Source of the DNA: Marivirga arenosa | Lineage (GTDB): Bacteria > Bacteroidota > Bacteroidia > Cytophagales > Cyclobacteriaceae | Direction of reading: 5' to 3' | Length of the DNA stretch: 64,000 bases | NCBI RefSeq assembly: GCF_030503875.2 | Contig: NZ_CP129968.2 | Location: 2,754,001 to 2,818,000, forward strand | Shown here: positions 11,182 through 20,143 of the stretch, piece after piece | Layout of the letters: each line of letters begins with the position of its first letter | Numbering within the stretch: the stretch's first letter is position 1 | The notes under the pieces: model-generated | What the model was told of the DNA's origin: nothing | The model's database searches: none | The model's input: only the letters and a program-made list of their open reading frames with translations | Translations under genes and position numbers: made by a program

Positions 11182-11676
11182 TTACAAATATCTTTTATTT
11201 AAAATATTTTGATGGTGCTTCCAGTGTCCAGCTATAATATACCATAGACTTAAAACCGAAATTGGTTTGCCATCAGCTTCACCTTCAATTGATAAAATCT
11301 TATTAGGCATTGTTTGAAATAAGGACAAATTACATTTTCTTAAATGATAATACTCATCTGCCATTTTTAATTGATTCAAGCTAGAATATTCTGAAGCTGC
11401 AGCATAATCATTTTCAGCATATCCTGGCAAAATTGCATTTTCATCTCTACTCAAAGATAATGCTCGAAATGCCATAATTCTCTCCGTATCTATACAATGT
11501 CGGATTAGCTGAGCTACAGTCCATTTTCCAGCTTCATATTTGTAATGCCATTTACTTTCAGGAATATTACTAATCATAATGGTAAGCTCTTGAATTTGTG
11601 CTTCAAGAGCTTTCCCAATCTCACCTTGAATTAAATCGATGTATCCTTGGTAAAAAGGTGCATTTACTAATTTCAT
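11182..11676 (-). CDS. DinB-like four-helix-bundle protein
   Basis: 164 residues of the DinB / YfiT-like superfamily. The putative metal triad is visible: His in KWTVAQLIRHCIDTE and two His in AGHWKHHQNIL near the C terminus. Family members include mycothiol- or bacillithiol-dependent transferases, but most Bacteroidota copies have no known substrate. It lies 7 bases downstream of the Lacal_2735-type small protein and 17 bases upstream of the membrane protein, suggesting one transcript. Fold assignment is good; activity is open. Confidence 0.85.
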   Translation of the reverse strand: MKLVNAPFYQGYIDLIQGEIGKALEAQIQELTIMISNIPESKWHYKYEAGKWTVAQLIRHCIDTERIMAFRALSLSRDENAILPGYAENDYAAASEYSSLNQLKMADEYYHLRKCNLSLFQTMPNKILSIEGEADGKPISVLSLWYIIAGHWKHHQNILNKRYL

Positions 11677-11683
11677 TTATTAT

Positions 11684-11851
11684 TTAATCTTTAATAGCAT
11701 CCATTTTTTTGGCTACTTCTTCAGCTTCAGCCATTTTCATATCTGCCTTTTTCCTATCAATTGTGCTTAATTTATGATATTCTTCAAGCAACTTTTTGTA
11801 TTGATCGTTAAGCTTTTCTTTCTCAGACTTCTTCTTAAATAATCCAAACAT
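11684..11851 (-). CDS. Small Lacal_2735-type protein
   Basis: A 55-residue protein starting MFGLFKKKSEKEKL, followed by a charged helix (YKKLLEEYHKLS, DMKMAEAEEVAKKMD). This matches the Bacteroidota-specific Lacal_2735 family of unknown function as I remember it. The frame extends 11 codons upstream to a Met at 11884, but the conserved start and the A/T-rich leader favour ATG at 11851. The protein is probably cytoplasmic and helical. Confidence 0.8.
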   Translation of the reverse strand: MFGLFKKKSEKEKLNDQYKKLLEEYHKLSTIDRKKADMKMAEAEEVAKKMDAIKD

Positions 11852-11890
11852 AATTTCTTTTTTAAATTTGTTTGAAAAACCCACTCAACT

Positions 11891-12487
11891 TCAATTTGTT
11901 TTAAATAACTCAAGTCCTTCTAGTAAGAAACTTAAAACATCTTCTTTTCTCTCTGGCATCTCTTCTACAGGAAATTTCTTACTGATTTTAATAAAGCCAG
12001 TCTCATCTATATGATCAGATATCTCTGTTAAACTTAAAGTATGGAATTTAACATAATTACTTTTTTCATAATGGTAATCCCACGGCTTCCTATTGATACA
12101 AAAGTAAGTAGATTCGTCAGATTTAAAATGATCTATGAATAAATCTCCGAATTTATTCAAATATTCACCTTGCAAGTGAAAGGTAGACGAGAAAAAATTC
12201 CCCCAATAAAACATAGTCCGGTAGGCAAAAATATCTTCCTTAGAAAAATAAGCTGGATAATCTAAAATGGAATAAGGCAATCGTTTATAATTTTCGCCTT
12301 TAGAAATTTTGCCGTGATTTAAATTAATCTCTTTTGGAATATGAGTTGATATTTTTTTCAAATGAGTTCGAAACTCCTTGTGAATTTCTTCAAGGTAATC
12401 CCAAACTTTCTCCATCATCCTATATTTGATAAGAAGAATAGTAGGGTCTGATGCTAAGTCGAGTTCTTGCGTTGTAAATAATGACAT
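11891..12487 (-). CDS. Conserved hypothetical protein
   Basis: 198 residues, no signal peptide, rich in aromatic residues (DYPAYFSKEDIFAYRTMFYW, FCINRKPWDYHYEK). I do not recognise it. The end (EDVLSFLLEGLELF) looks like a closing helix. It heads the run of minus-strand genes that continues with the Lacal_2735-type, DinB-like and YvlD-type proteins. Its ATG at 12487 lies three bases after the T run of an upstream terminator, so it may depend on readthrough or on a promoter inside the upstream gene. Confidence 0.75.
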   Translation of the reverse strand: MSLFTTQELDLASDPTILLIKYRMMEKVWDYLEEIHKEFRTHLKKISTHIPKEINLNHGKISKGENYKRLPYSILDYPAYFSKEDIFAYRTMFYWGNFFSSTFHLQGEYLNKFGDLFIDHFKSDESTYFCINRKPWDYHYEKSNYVKFHTLSLTEISDHIDETGFIKISKKFPVEEMPERKEDVLSFLLEGLELFKTN

Positions 12488-12520
12488 AATAAAAAAGGTG
12501 AATTAAATTAATCCACCTTT
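12488..12520 (-). terminator. Terminator hairpin just upstream of the 12487 start codon
   Basis: 7-bp stem (12494-12500 with 12514-12520), 13-base loop, then a T run on the minus strand that reaches within three bases of the next ATG. Confidence 0.75.
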
Positions 12521-12529
12521 GCAATCGAT

Positions 12530-12754
12530 TTATTGCTGATCAGGTTTTTGAATGATTTTCAGAATGACCTCATGAGGATCATTATCATTATCATTAAATT
12601 TTATTTTGACCACAGGGTTATCAGCATGAATATTATCATCAACCGATACCACCTTAAATTGGCTTAATTTTGATTCAATTTCTGGGGCTAATTCTTTTAT
12701 AGCTTTAGCTATTTCCACCTCAAGTTGACTTGGGTTATATTGCTGAGTAATCAT
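12530..12754 (-). CDS. Small conserved hypothetical protein
   Basis: 74 residues, acidic, with no signal or membrane helix. The pattern is helix (IAKAIKELAPEIESKLSQF), strand (KVVSVDD), strand (PVVKIKF) and strand (HEVILKIIQ), which suggests a small alpha/beta domain. I do not recognise it. It sits between fabH and a dedicated terminator, so it could be cotranscribed with fabH (67-base gap). The codon use fits the neighbours. Confidence 0.6.
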   Translation of the reverse strand: MITQQYNPSQLEVEIAKAIKELAPEIESKLSQFKVVSVDDNIHADNPVVKIKFNDNDNDPHEVILKIIQKPDQQ

Positions 12755-12821
12755 ATTCTTTCTTGATTTTTCTTAAATCTAATAATTTTACAATAGATTA
12801 ATAATATTTATTTTAAGAATA

Positions 12822-13823
12822 TTACCATCTTATTAAAGCAGAGCCCCAAGTAAATCCGCTACCAAAAGCTGCTAAACATACAAGATCTCCTTCTTTCACT
12901 TTGCCTTCATGCCAAGCTTCACTTAGTGCAATGGGAATAGAAGCGGCTGTTGTATTTCCATACTTCTGAATATTGTTAAACACTTTATCATCAGACAACC
13001 CCATTTTAGACTGAATAAACTTAGAAATTCTTAAGTTTGCTTGATGAGGAACTAACATATCAATATCTGAAGCACTCAGCCCATTAGCCTCTAAAGCTTC
13101 ATTAATTACTTCTTGAAAGCGAACCACAGCATGCTTAAATACCATGTTTCCATTCATGTATACTTTATATCCAGATGTGTCTAATATTTGCTCCGGCTGT
13201 CTTTCCTCTCTTGGTCTACTACTTCCCGGATCTTTCACATATAATTCCTCTGCATAAGTGCCTTCAGCATGCAGATGAGTTGAAAGAACTCCTTGTTCCT
13301 CAGTGGCACTCATAATGGCAACCCCTACTCCATCTCCAAAAATAACAGCTGTAGACCTTCCTCTATCTGACATATCGATAGCTGTCGATTGAATCTCTCC
13401 CCCTACAACCATGATATTTTTATACATTCCCGTTTTAATGAATTGGTCCGCAACGGATAAACTGTATACAAAACCAGAACATGCATTTCTAATATCCAGA
13501 CAACCCACTGTTCCCATGCCCAGTTCACGCTGCAACAAAACACTTGAGCCTGGAAAAAAGTAATCTGGAGTAATACTGGCAAAAATTATAAAATCAATAT
13601 CATCTTTATTCATTTTTGCATTTTTAAGCGCCATATCAGCAGCTTTTTTAGCCATTTTCGCTAAAGATTCTTCTATTTCCGGATCAAAAAACCTTCTTTC
13701 TTTAATTCCAGTTCTTTCAGTAATCCACTCATCTGTAGTATCAATCCAACTAGCAATATCATCATTAGTCACTACTGTTTGAGGCACAGCATGACCTAAA
13801 CCTACTATTTTAGAATTTTTCAT
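12822..13823 (-). CDS. fabH: 3-oxoacyl-ACP synthase III (FabH)
   Basis: Starts fatty-acid synthesis by condensing an acyl-CoA primer with malonyl-ACP. 333 residues from the ATG at 13823, where the protein begins MKNSKIVGLGHAVPQ. The catalytic triad is complete: Cys115 (RNACSGF), His260 (VPHQAN) and Asn290 (YGNTTAAS). The frame runs 30 codons further upstream, but those residues do not resemble FabH and the ATG fits the family length. It is not next to plsX or rpmF, its common partners, so it may be an accessory copy with a different primer preference; that is inference. Confidence 0.95.
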   Translation of the reverse strand: MKNSKIVGLGHAVPQTVVTNDDIASWIDTTDEWITERTGIKERRFFDPEIEESLAKMAKKAADMALKNAKMNKDDIDFIIFASITPDYFFPGSSVLLQRELGMGTVGCLDIRNACSGFVYSLSVADQFIKTGMYKNIMVVGGEIQSTAIDMSDRGRSTAVIFGDGVGVAIMSATEEQGVLSTHLHAEGTYAEELYVKDPGSSRPREERQPEQILDTSGYKVYMNGNMVFKHAVVRFQEVINEALEANGLSASDIDMLVPHQANLRISKFIQSKMGLSDDKVFNNIQKYGNTTAASIPIALSEAWHEGKVKEGDLVCLAAFGSGFTWGSALIRW

Positions 13824-13963
13824 TTTTATATTTTTTCGTTTCCATACGCACTTCAAAATTCCACAGAAGATCAAAATGCGCTCCAATATAGAGCAATATT
13901 GAATTGTTGTCAAAAATAGTAGTCATGCAGAGTATTTACATGTTAACCTCATGTATCTGAGGC

Positions 13964-14476
13964 TTAATCTTCAAACCATGTTTTATATAAGGTGTAATTT
14001 TTGGCTGTTCTATCAAATATTTGTGACAAGTCCCCTTCAATTTTTTTTACTTTCTTTGCTGGAACACCTGCATATATATAACCTGATTCTACAATTGTAT
14101 TCTCAAGCACTACAGCACCAGCTGCCACTATAGATCCTGTCTGTACTACTGCATGATCCATAACGATAGCTCCCATTCCCACAAGAGCTGAATCTTCTAC
14201 AGTACAGCCATGTACAATAGCCTTATGACCGATTGATACCTTATTACCAATCTTTGTTGCTGCTTTTTGATACGTGCAATGTATGACTGCCCCATCTTGA
14301 ATATTGCTTTCCTCTCCTATTTCTATTGAATTAACATCGCCTCGTATCACAGCACTCCACCATACGGAACAATTTTTACCGATTTTAACATCTCCTACAA
14401 TTACGGCATTATCCGCTATGTAAGTATTCTCTCCAATTTTAGGAGTTTTGCCTTCACACTCTTTAATTATACCCAT
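13964..14476 (-). CDS. Gamma-class carbonic anhydrase family protein (YrdA/PaaY-like)
   Basis: 170 residues of left-handed beta helix made of hexapeptide repeats ([LIV]-G-x-x-x-x). The three metal-binding His of the family are present: His66 (AVIHCT), His84 and His89 (SIGHKAIVHGC). The protein ends with the conserved YAGVPAKKVKKI. Members are trimeric; some hydrate CO2, others act on acyl-CoA or have no measurable activity. It is divergent from the YceI gene with 124 bases between them. Fold sure, activity plausible. Confidence 0.9.
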   Translation of the reverse strand: MGIIKECEGKTPKIGENTYIADNAVIVGDVKIGKNCSVWWSAVIRGDVNSIEIGEESNIQDGAVIHCTYQKAATKIGNKVSIGHKAIVHGCTVEDSALVGMGAIVMDHAVVQTGSIVAAGAVVLENTIVESGYIYAGVPAKKVKKIEGDLSQIFDRTAKNYTLYKTWFED

Positions 14477-14600
14477 TTTTTATTGTTATATTTTTATCTA
14501 TGTATACACATTTAATGATTATGTATTATTTTTGAAAAAATCATAAACTTTATAAAAGTTAAATCGTTATTCGGTTGAATCAATTAAAAACCACTAATCT

Positions 14601-15362
14601 ATGAAAATTTTAAAAACAACAAGCGCATTAGCATTAGCCATTGTAATGGCAGTAGCATGTACTTCAAATCCAAAAGGAGATGAAGCCAAAGTAAGCGAAG
14701 CTGAAGAAGTAAAAGAAGCTCAAGGAATGGATATCAAAGTTTCTGGTGATCAAGCTAAAATGGAATTCGTAGGTACTAAGCCAACAGGCAGACACTATGG
14801 AAATATTGCATTAACTGATGGTTCAATTACAGTTAAAGATGGTGAAATAACTGGAGGTAAATTTGTATTTGACTTGAATCAAATTACAGTTGCAGACTTA
14901 AAAGATGATGAAGAAAATCATCAAAAATTAGTTGGTCACTTACAATCTGATGACTTTTTTGATGCAGCAAATCATCCTAATGTTACTTTCGAATTAGTAT
15001 CTGTAAAACCATTAGCTACCGAAAAAGCAGCTGCGGGTTATACTTCATATCAAAATGATATGCAACAGCCAGGAGAAGACGAAAGAATTATGGAGCTACC
15101 TGAGTATGAGTTAGAAGGTGCTACTCATGAGGTAACTGGAAATTTAACAATGAGAGGTAAAACATTAGCTATTACTGTACCTGCTAAAGTTGAAGTTTCT
15201 GACAATGGTGTGAAAGCATTTACTAACTTCAGCATTGATAGAACTAAATGGGGTTTAATGTACGGGGATGAATCTCAGGCTGTAGATAAAGCAAAAGATA
15301 GATTTATTTATAATACGGTTGGAGTTGGATTTAATGTTGATGCTTCTGCTGAAAGCATGTAA
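14601..15362 (+). CDS. YceI-family lipoprotein
   Basis: 253 residues. A signal peptide ends in the lipobox AVACTSN, so the protein should be lipid-anchored. The YceI lipocalin-like barrel follows (IALTDGSITVKDGEITGG, LKDDEENHQKLVGHL, FFDAANHPNVTFE, LTMRGKTL, FSIDRTKWGL). YceI proteins bind polyisoprenoids or fatty amides; the cellular role is poorly known and some respond to stress. Acidic spacer residues follow the anchor. It is a single gene with a strong terminator. The ATG at 14601 is the first Met and precedes the signal. Confidence 0.92.
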   Translation: MKILKTTSALALAIVMAVACTSNPKGDEAKVSEAEEVKEAQGMDIKVSGDQAKMEFVGTKPTGRHYGNIALTDGSITVKDGEITGGKFVFDLNQITVADLKDDEENHQKLVGHLQSDDFFDAANHPNVTFELVSVKPLATEKAAAGYTSYQNDMQQPGEDERIMELPEYELEGATHEVTGNLTMRGKTLAITVPAKVEVSDNGVKAFTNFSIDRTKWGLMYGDESQAVDKAKDRFIYNTVGVGFNVDASAESM

Positions 15363-15388
15363 TTCAACAATAAATTAATAATAGTTAA

Positions 15389-15420
15389 GGCTGCTAATAT
15401 TTTATAGCAGCCTTTTTTTA
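15389..15420 (+). terminator. Rho-independent terminator after the YceI gene
   Basis: 8-bp stem (15389-15396 with 15405-15412), loop ATATTTTA, then a run of seven T. Confidence 0.9.
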
Positions 15421-15427
15421 TGCAATT

Positions 15428-16729
15428 TTGCCAAAAATAGTTTGGTTGAAAGAAGTTAGAATAAAAATAAAGAACGATAAAAGTATTTGGCTGAAGCTAT
15501 TAGAATGGAGCAAATCATTTAAATATGTAGCAGCTTTTCTACCTCAACAGACTGAGCAATATCCTTTTGGGGCGTTTCCAAAATGCATCGCAGTTGGAAA
15601 TCAAAAACTTAATTTATCGGCACCCTATTTCAAATCACTAGAAGAGTATCTTACTAATAATCCATCTCATAAATTGTATGGTTATTTAGGATATGATTTG
15701 AAAAATGAATTAGAGAATTTAAAAAGCAAAAATGAATCTTTTATTGACTGGCTTCCCATGCAGTTTTTCAAAGCTGATTGTATTATTGAGTTCCATCAAG
15801 GCGAAATCCTAATTAAATCTGAATTTGCTCAAAGATTTAAAGAGCAAATTGAAAAAAGTATTGAAAAGGATATTGATCCTCAATATCATGGATCTTTAGT
15901 TGGGAAATTAAAAAGCTGGACTTCAAGAGATGAGTATATAAACACAGTTAAGAAACTAAAAAAACATATCGAAGAGGGAGATATTTATGAAATTAATTAT
16001 TGCATTAACTTTTCAGTAGATGTAAAAGATTTAGATCCCTTTCATGTCTTTAATGAATTATGCAATAACTCTCCAGCACCCTTTGGCTCATTTTTAAAAC
16101 TGGATCATCAATATATAATTTCAGCATCGCCAGAACGATTTATTAAATTAAAGGACTCAAAAATAATTAGCCAACCCATTAAAGGGACTGCAAAAAGAGG
16201 GACTACCAAAAATGAGGATGAATTCCTTAAAAAACAGCTGTTTGAAAGTGAAAAAGAAAGAGCTGAGAACATGATGATAGTTGATTTGGTCAGAAATGAT
16301 TTGGCTAAATCATCAGAAAGTGGATCAGTAAAAGTAGATGAAATATTTAGTATCTATAGCTTTCAACAGGTTCATCAAATGATCAGTACAATATCCTCCA
16401 AAAAGAAAAAAGAAATTCATCCTGTTAAAGTCATTGAAAACGCGTTTCCAATGGGAAGTATGACAGGTGCACCAAAAATTCGAGCCATGCAGCTAATAGA
16501 GGATTATGAGAATAGTAAAAGAAATGTTTTTTCTGGAAGCATTGGTTACTTCAATGGTTTGAATGAATTTGATTTCAATGTACTAATAAGAAGTATCTAT
16601 TATGATGAAAAGCTTAAAAAGCTCAATTATGAAGTTGGAAGTGCCATTACCTATGATGCTGATCCGGAGGCTGAATATGATGAATGCTTATTGAAAGCAA
16701 AAGCTATTGAAAGAACCTTAAAACTGTAA
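15428..16729 (+). CDS. pabB: Aminodeoxychorismate synthase component I (PabB)
   Basis: Makes 4-amino-4-deoxychorismate for folate. The chorismate-binding domain is complete: EGDIYEINYCINFS, SASPERFIKL, QPIKGTAKRG, MMIVDLVRNDLAK, FPMGSMTGAPKIRAMQ and GSAITYDADPEAEYDE. The PIKGT motif, with the Lys (about residue 252) typical of PabB, argues against anthranilate synthase TrpE, which has PIAGT. No ATG exists near the N terminus: the start must be TTG at 15428 or TTG at 15446. The T-rich upstream DNA does not decide. PabA and PabC are not adjacent. Confidence in PabB is high; the start is uncertain by six codons. Confidence 0.9.
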   Translation: MPKIVWLKEVRIKIKNDKSIWLKLLEWSKSFKYVAAFLPQQTEQYPFGAFPKCIAVGNQKLNLSAPYFKSLEEYLTNNPSHKLYGYLGYDLKNELENLKSKNESFIDWLPMQFFKADCIIEFHQGEILIKSEFAQRFKEQIEKSIEKDIDPQYHGSLVGKLKSWTSRDEYINTVKKLKKHIEEGDIYEINYCINFSVDVKDLDPFHVFNELCNNSPAPFGSFLKLDHQYIISASPERFIKLKDSKIISQPIKGTAKRGTTKNEDEFLKKQLFESEKERAENMMIVDLVRNDLAKSSESGSVKVDEIFSIYSFQQVHQMISTISSKKKKEIHPVKVIENAFPMGSMTGAPKIRAMQLIEDYENSKRNVFSGSIGYFNGLNEFDFNVLIRSIYYDEKLKKLNYEVGSAITYDADPEAEYDECLLKAKAIERTLKL

Positions 16730-16796
16730 TGCAGTATTTTTCATAAAAAGAAACCGAAAATCCACTGCCATTATGTCATTTTCCAGAATAATTGGC

Positions 16797-16804
16797 TACC
16801 TTTG
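16797..16804 (+). promoter_or_regulatory. Promoter -7 box TACCTTTG upstream of miaB
   Basis: A perfect TAnnTTTG Bacteroidota -7 element 45 bases before the miaB ATG. No clear TTTG at the expected -33 position. Confidence 0.6.
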
Positions 16805-16849
16805 CCTTTTATAAAATTTTACAAAAAAAACCCTTTAGAAATAGTAAAT

Positions 16850-18316
16850 ATGAGTGATTTGATTAAAGATTTGGACATCATTTCTGAAGATACAAAAACG
16901 GATGAATCTTGTGCAGTTCAAGTTTCAAAAGAAGAAGATACTGGCAAAAGCCGTAAATTATATATAGAAAGTTATGGATGTCAAATGAATTTCTCTGATA
17001 GTGAGATTGTGACCTCCATTATGAAAGATAATGGTTTTGACACCACCAATGATTTTAACTCAGCAGATGTTGTTTTTCTTAACACCTGTTCAATTCGTGA
17101 GAAAGCAGAATTAACCGTTAGGAAAAGACTTACAGAATTCAATAAAATCAAAGCTAAAAAGCCTGAAATGCAGATTGGCGTATTAGGCTGCATGGCTGAA
17201 AGATTAAAAACCAAGCTACTTGAGGAAGAAAAGATAGTAGATATCGTAGCAGGGCCTGATTCATATCGAGATCTTCCTAACTTAGTTAAGACAGTTGATG
17301 AAGGTGAAAAAGCAGTCAATACTTTCTTAAGTAGAGAAGAAACGTATGCAGATATTAGCCCAGTAAGATTAAATTCTAATGGCGTAACAGCTTTCATATC
17401 AATCATGAGAGGATGCGACAATATGTGTTCTTTCTGTGTAGTACCTTTCACAAGAGGTAGAGAAAGAAGTAGAGATCCGTACTCAATAGTTCAGGAAGCT
17501 CAGGATTTATTTGACAGAGGTTTTAGAGAAGTTACCTTATTAGGTCAAAATGTTGATTCTTACAAATGGTCACCAGAACTAAATAATAAGGCTCGATTAG
17601 AAAAACTAGAGAAAAAAGAAGAGGTTGAAATCATTAACTTCGCCAATCTAATTGAAATGGTGGCTAAAGTATCACCAGATTTAAGAGTTAGATTCTCAAC
17701 TTCTCACCCTAAAGATATTACGGATGAAGTCTTACATACTATAAAGAAGTATGAGAATATCTGTAATTATATACACCTACCTGCCCAAAGTGGTAATTCT
17801 CGTATTCTTAAAATGATGAACCGTACTTACGATAGAGAATGGTACATCAACAGAGTAGATGCTATTAGAGATATCTTAGGTGAAGAATGTGGTATTTCAT
17901 CAGATATGATCACGGGTTTCTGTTCAGAAACTGAGGAAGAACATCAAGACACTTTAAGCTTGATGGATTATGTAAAATACGACTTTTCATATATGTTCTT
18001 TTATTCTGAAAGACCAGGAACTTTAGCAGAAAAAAGATATGAGGATGATATTCCATTAGAAACCAAGAAAAGAAGGCTTCAAGAAGTTATTAATAAACAA
18101 AGTCAGCATTCTTTAGAGAGAAATAAACTTGATTTAAATAAAGTTCACAAGGTACTAGTTGAAGGAACTTCCAAAAGATCTGAAGAACAATTACAAGGAA
18201 GGAATTCAGCCAATAAAGTTGTGGTTTTCCCAAGAGAAAATTACAAAAAAGGGGATTATGTAAATGTATTTGTAGAAGAATGTACTGGAGCCACCTTAAT
18301 TGGTAAAGCGGTTTAA
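16850..18316 (+). CDS. miaB: tRNA-2-methylthio-N6-dimethylallyladenosine synthase MiaB
   Basis: Radical-SAM methylthiotransferase that adds the 2-methylthio group to i6A37 of tRNAs reading UNN codons. 488 residues from the ATG at 16850; the frame extends to a TTG at 16802 lying inside the promoter box, so the ATG is chosen. The N-terminal UPF0004 domain has three cluster Cys ([21 protein letters not shown]). The radical-SAM CxxxCxxC is Cys189/193/196 in [18 protein letters not shown], the marker that separates MiaB from MtaB. A TRAM domain closes the protein ([15 protein letters not shown]). It likely leads an operon with the sigma-54 activator, lptE, a TPR protein and secG. Confidence 0.97.
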   Translation: MSDLIKDLDIISEDTKTDESCAVQVSKEEDTGKSRKLYIESYGCQMNFSDSEIVTSIMKDNGFDTTNDFNSADVVFLNTCSIREKAELTVRKRLTEFNKIKAKKPEMQIGVLGCMAERLKTKLLEEEKIVDIVAGPDSYRDLPNLVKTVDEGEKAVNTFLSREETYADISPVRLNSNGVTAFISIMRGCDNMCSFCVVPFTRGRERSRDPYSIVQEAQDLFDRGFREVTLLGQNVDSYKWSPELNNKARLEKLEKKEEVEIINFANLIEMVAKVSPDLRVRFSTSHPKDITDEVLHTIKKYENICNYIHLPAQSGNSRILKMMNRTYDREWYINRVDAIRDILGEECGISSDMITGFCSETEEEHQDTLSLMDYVKYDFSYMFFYSERPGTLAEKRYEDDIPLETKKRRLQEVINKQSQHSLERNKLDLNKVHKVLVEGTSKRSEEQLQGRNSANKVVVFPRENYKKGDYVNVFVEECTGATLIGKAV

Positions 18317-18327
18317 ATATTTAAGCT

Positions 18328-19590
18328 TTGGATATACAAACTATCAAAAATAGATTCGGTATCATAGGCAACTCTGATCACCTAAATTTTGCCATAAAGG
18401 TAGCGATGCAAGTTGCCCCTACGGATATGACTGTATTAATTACAGGTGAAAGTGGTGTAGGTAAAGAATCATTCTCTAAGATTATTCATCAGCTAAGCGC
18501 AAGAAAGCACGGACAATTCATCGCAGTAAACTGTGGAGCTATTCCTGAAGGTACTATTGACTCAGAATTATTCGGCCATGAAAAAGGCTCTTTTACTGGA
18601 GCTTATGATTCAAGAAAAGGTTATTTTGAGGTTACTGACGGAGGAACTATCTTTTTAGATGAAATTGGAGAAATGCCACTTCCAACTCAGTCAAGATTAT
18701 TAAGGGTTTTAGAAAATGGTGAATTTATTAGAGTAGGTTCATCTAAAGTAGTTAAGACAGATGTTAGAGTTGTTGCAGCAACCAACGTAAACCTTATTCA
18801 GGCGGTGGAAAAAGGTAAGTTTAGAGAAGACCTTTATTATCGATTAAATACAGTCCCTATTTTTGTTCCTCCTTTGAGAGAGAGAGGAAATGATATTGAA
18901 TTATTATTCAGAAAATTCACCTCTGACTTTGCAGAAAAGCATCACGTAAACCCAATTAAACTGACTGAAGACGCTAAAGAGGCATTATTAGCCTTTAGGT
19001 ATCCTGGCAATATCAGACAGTTAAAAAATATAGCTGAGCAGATTTCTTTACTCGAAATGGAAAGAGAAGTCAATAAAGAAATATTGCTTAAATATTTGCC
19101 TCAAGAAGGGAATATGATGCCTGCTATTTACAAAAGCAATGATAGCTCATCTGGTGGTAAAGATAATTTTTCAGAACGCGACATTTTGTATAAAATACTC
19201 TTTGACATGCGGAATGATGTTGAAGAACTGAAAAAACTGGTACATAATGTTTTGAAGAATGAAAATTATGGAGAAGAGATCATAAAAGATCATGAGGGCT
19301 TATTTGAAGTGAAACCAAATGAGTTTAAGGAAAATGAAGAAGGCATCAGAACGCCATTTTTGTTAGATAGTAGCAAACATGATGATTCTTCATCCGATAG
19401 TTATAATTTAGAAGAATATCAGGATGCAGAGCATGAAATAGAGGAAGAATCGTTATCCTTAGAAAAGAAGGAAAAAGAAATGATTCAAAGGGCACTATCT
19501 AAAAATCAAAATAAAAGAAAATACGCGGCACGAGATTTGGGGATATCTGAACGTACGTTATACAGAAAAATCAAACAATATGACCTTTAG
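18328..19590 (+). CDS. Sigma-54-dependent transcriptional activator without receiver domain
   Basis: 420 residues starting with TTG at 18328, 11 bases after miaB; the next Met is internal to the AAA+ domain. The sigma-54 contact domain begins almost at once: Walker A GESGVGKE (40-47), contact loop GSFTGA (87-92, normally GAFTGA; the essential Phe and Thr are kept), Walker B IFLDEIGEM (about 108-116), LLRVLENGEFIRVG, Arg fingers in FREDLYYRLN and PLRERGNDI. A long acidic linker follows, then a Fis-type HTH at the end (ARDLGISERTLYRKIK). There is no receiver or other sensor domain, so its signal is unknown. In Bacteroidota it is found upstream of lptE as here, by my recollection. It overlaps lptE by 11 bases. 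Confidence 0.92.
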   Translation: MDIQTIKNRFGIIGNSDHLNFAIKVAMQVAPTDMTVLITGESGVGKESFSKIIHQLSARKHGQFIAVNCGAIPEGTIDSELFGHEKGSFTGAYDSRKGYFEVTDGGTIFLDEIGEMPLPTQSRLLRVLENGEFIRVGSSKVVKTDVRVVAATNVNLIQAVEKGKFREDLYYRLNTVPIFVPPLRERGNDIELLFRKFTSDFAEKHHVNPIKLTEDAKEALLAFRYPGNIRQLKNIAEQISLLEMEREVNKEILLKYLPQEGNMMPAIYKSNDSSSGGKDNFSERDILYKILFDMRNDVEELKKLVHNVLKNENYGEEIIKDHEGLFEVKPNEFKENEEGIRTPFLLDSSKHDDSSSDSYNLEEYQDAEHEIEEESLSLEKKEKEMIQRALSKNQNKRKYAARDLGISERTLYRKIKQYDL

Positions 19591-20107
19591 GAGTTTAATA
19601 ATCTTCATTTTCATAGCAGTATTTACTTCAAGCTGTGTGGTATACAGCTTTACAGGAGCATCTATTTCACCTGACATAAAAACTATGTCTATCCAGTATT
19701 TTTATAATGATTCTGGAAATGGACCTCCAAATCTGCAGCAAACTTTTACAGAAGAAATTAGAGATTACTACCAACAGAATACAAGCTTAGAATTAGTTGA
19801 AAGTAATGGTGATTTACAATTAGAAGGTTCCATAACAGGTTATAGAGTACAACCAATAGCCGTAACTTCATCAGGCAATCCTAATCTAGCGGATGCAGCT
19901 GGAGCACAAAGGTTGACCATTTCGGTATCCGTTACATATGTAAATACAAAAGATGAAGTGTTTAATTTCAATAATAAGTCTTTCTCCTTCTATGAAGATT
20001 TTGATGCTACTTCAACTACTTTAACTGCAGTAGAAGACCAACTAATTGAGACAATCTCAGATCAAATCATTATAGATATATTTAACGCAACTGTAGCAAA
20101 TTGGTAA
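19580..20107 (+). CDS. lptE: LPS assembly lipoprotein LptE
   Basis: 175 residues with a signal peptide and lipobox (FTSSC, Cys19), followed by YSFTGASISPDIKTMSIQYF and QTFTEEIRDYYQQ, the pattern of Bacteroidota LptE proteins. LptE plugs the LptD barrel in the outer membrane during export of lipopolysaccharide. LptD is not nearby. The ATG overlaps the end of the sigma-54 activator gene by 11 bases, indicating translational coupling. Assignment is from the family pattern and context. Confidence 0.85.
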   Translation: MTFRSLIIFIFIAVFTSSCVVYSFTGASISPDIKTMSIQYFYNDSGNGPPNLQQTFTEEIRDYYQQNTSLELVESNGDLQLEGSITGYRVQPIAVTSSGNPNLADAAGAQRLTISVSVTYVNTKDEVFNFNNKSFSFYEDFDATSTTLTAVEDQLIETISDQIIIDIFNATVANW

Positions 20108-20143
20108 TTTTTTGTTAATTTAAATTCTTTAAAATAGAACCAA

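Noticed and set aside
15428..16729. Anthranilate synthase TrpE
   Set aside because: Motif PIKGT rather than PIAGT, and no trpG/trpD neighbours; PabB fits better.
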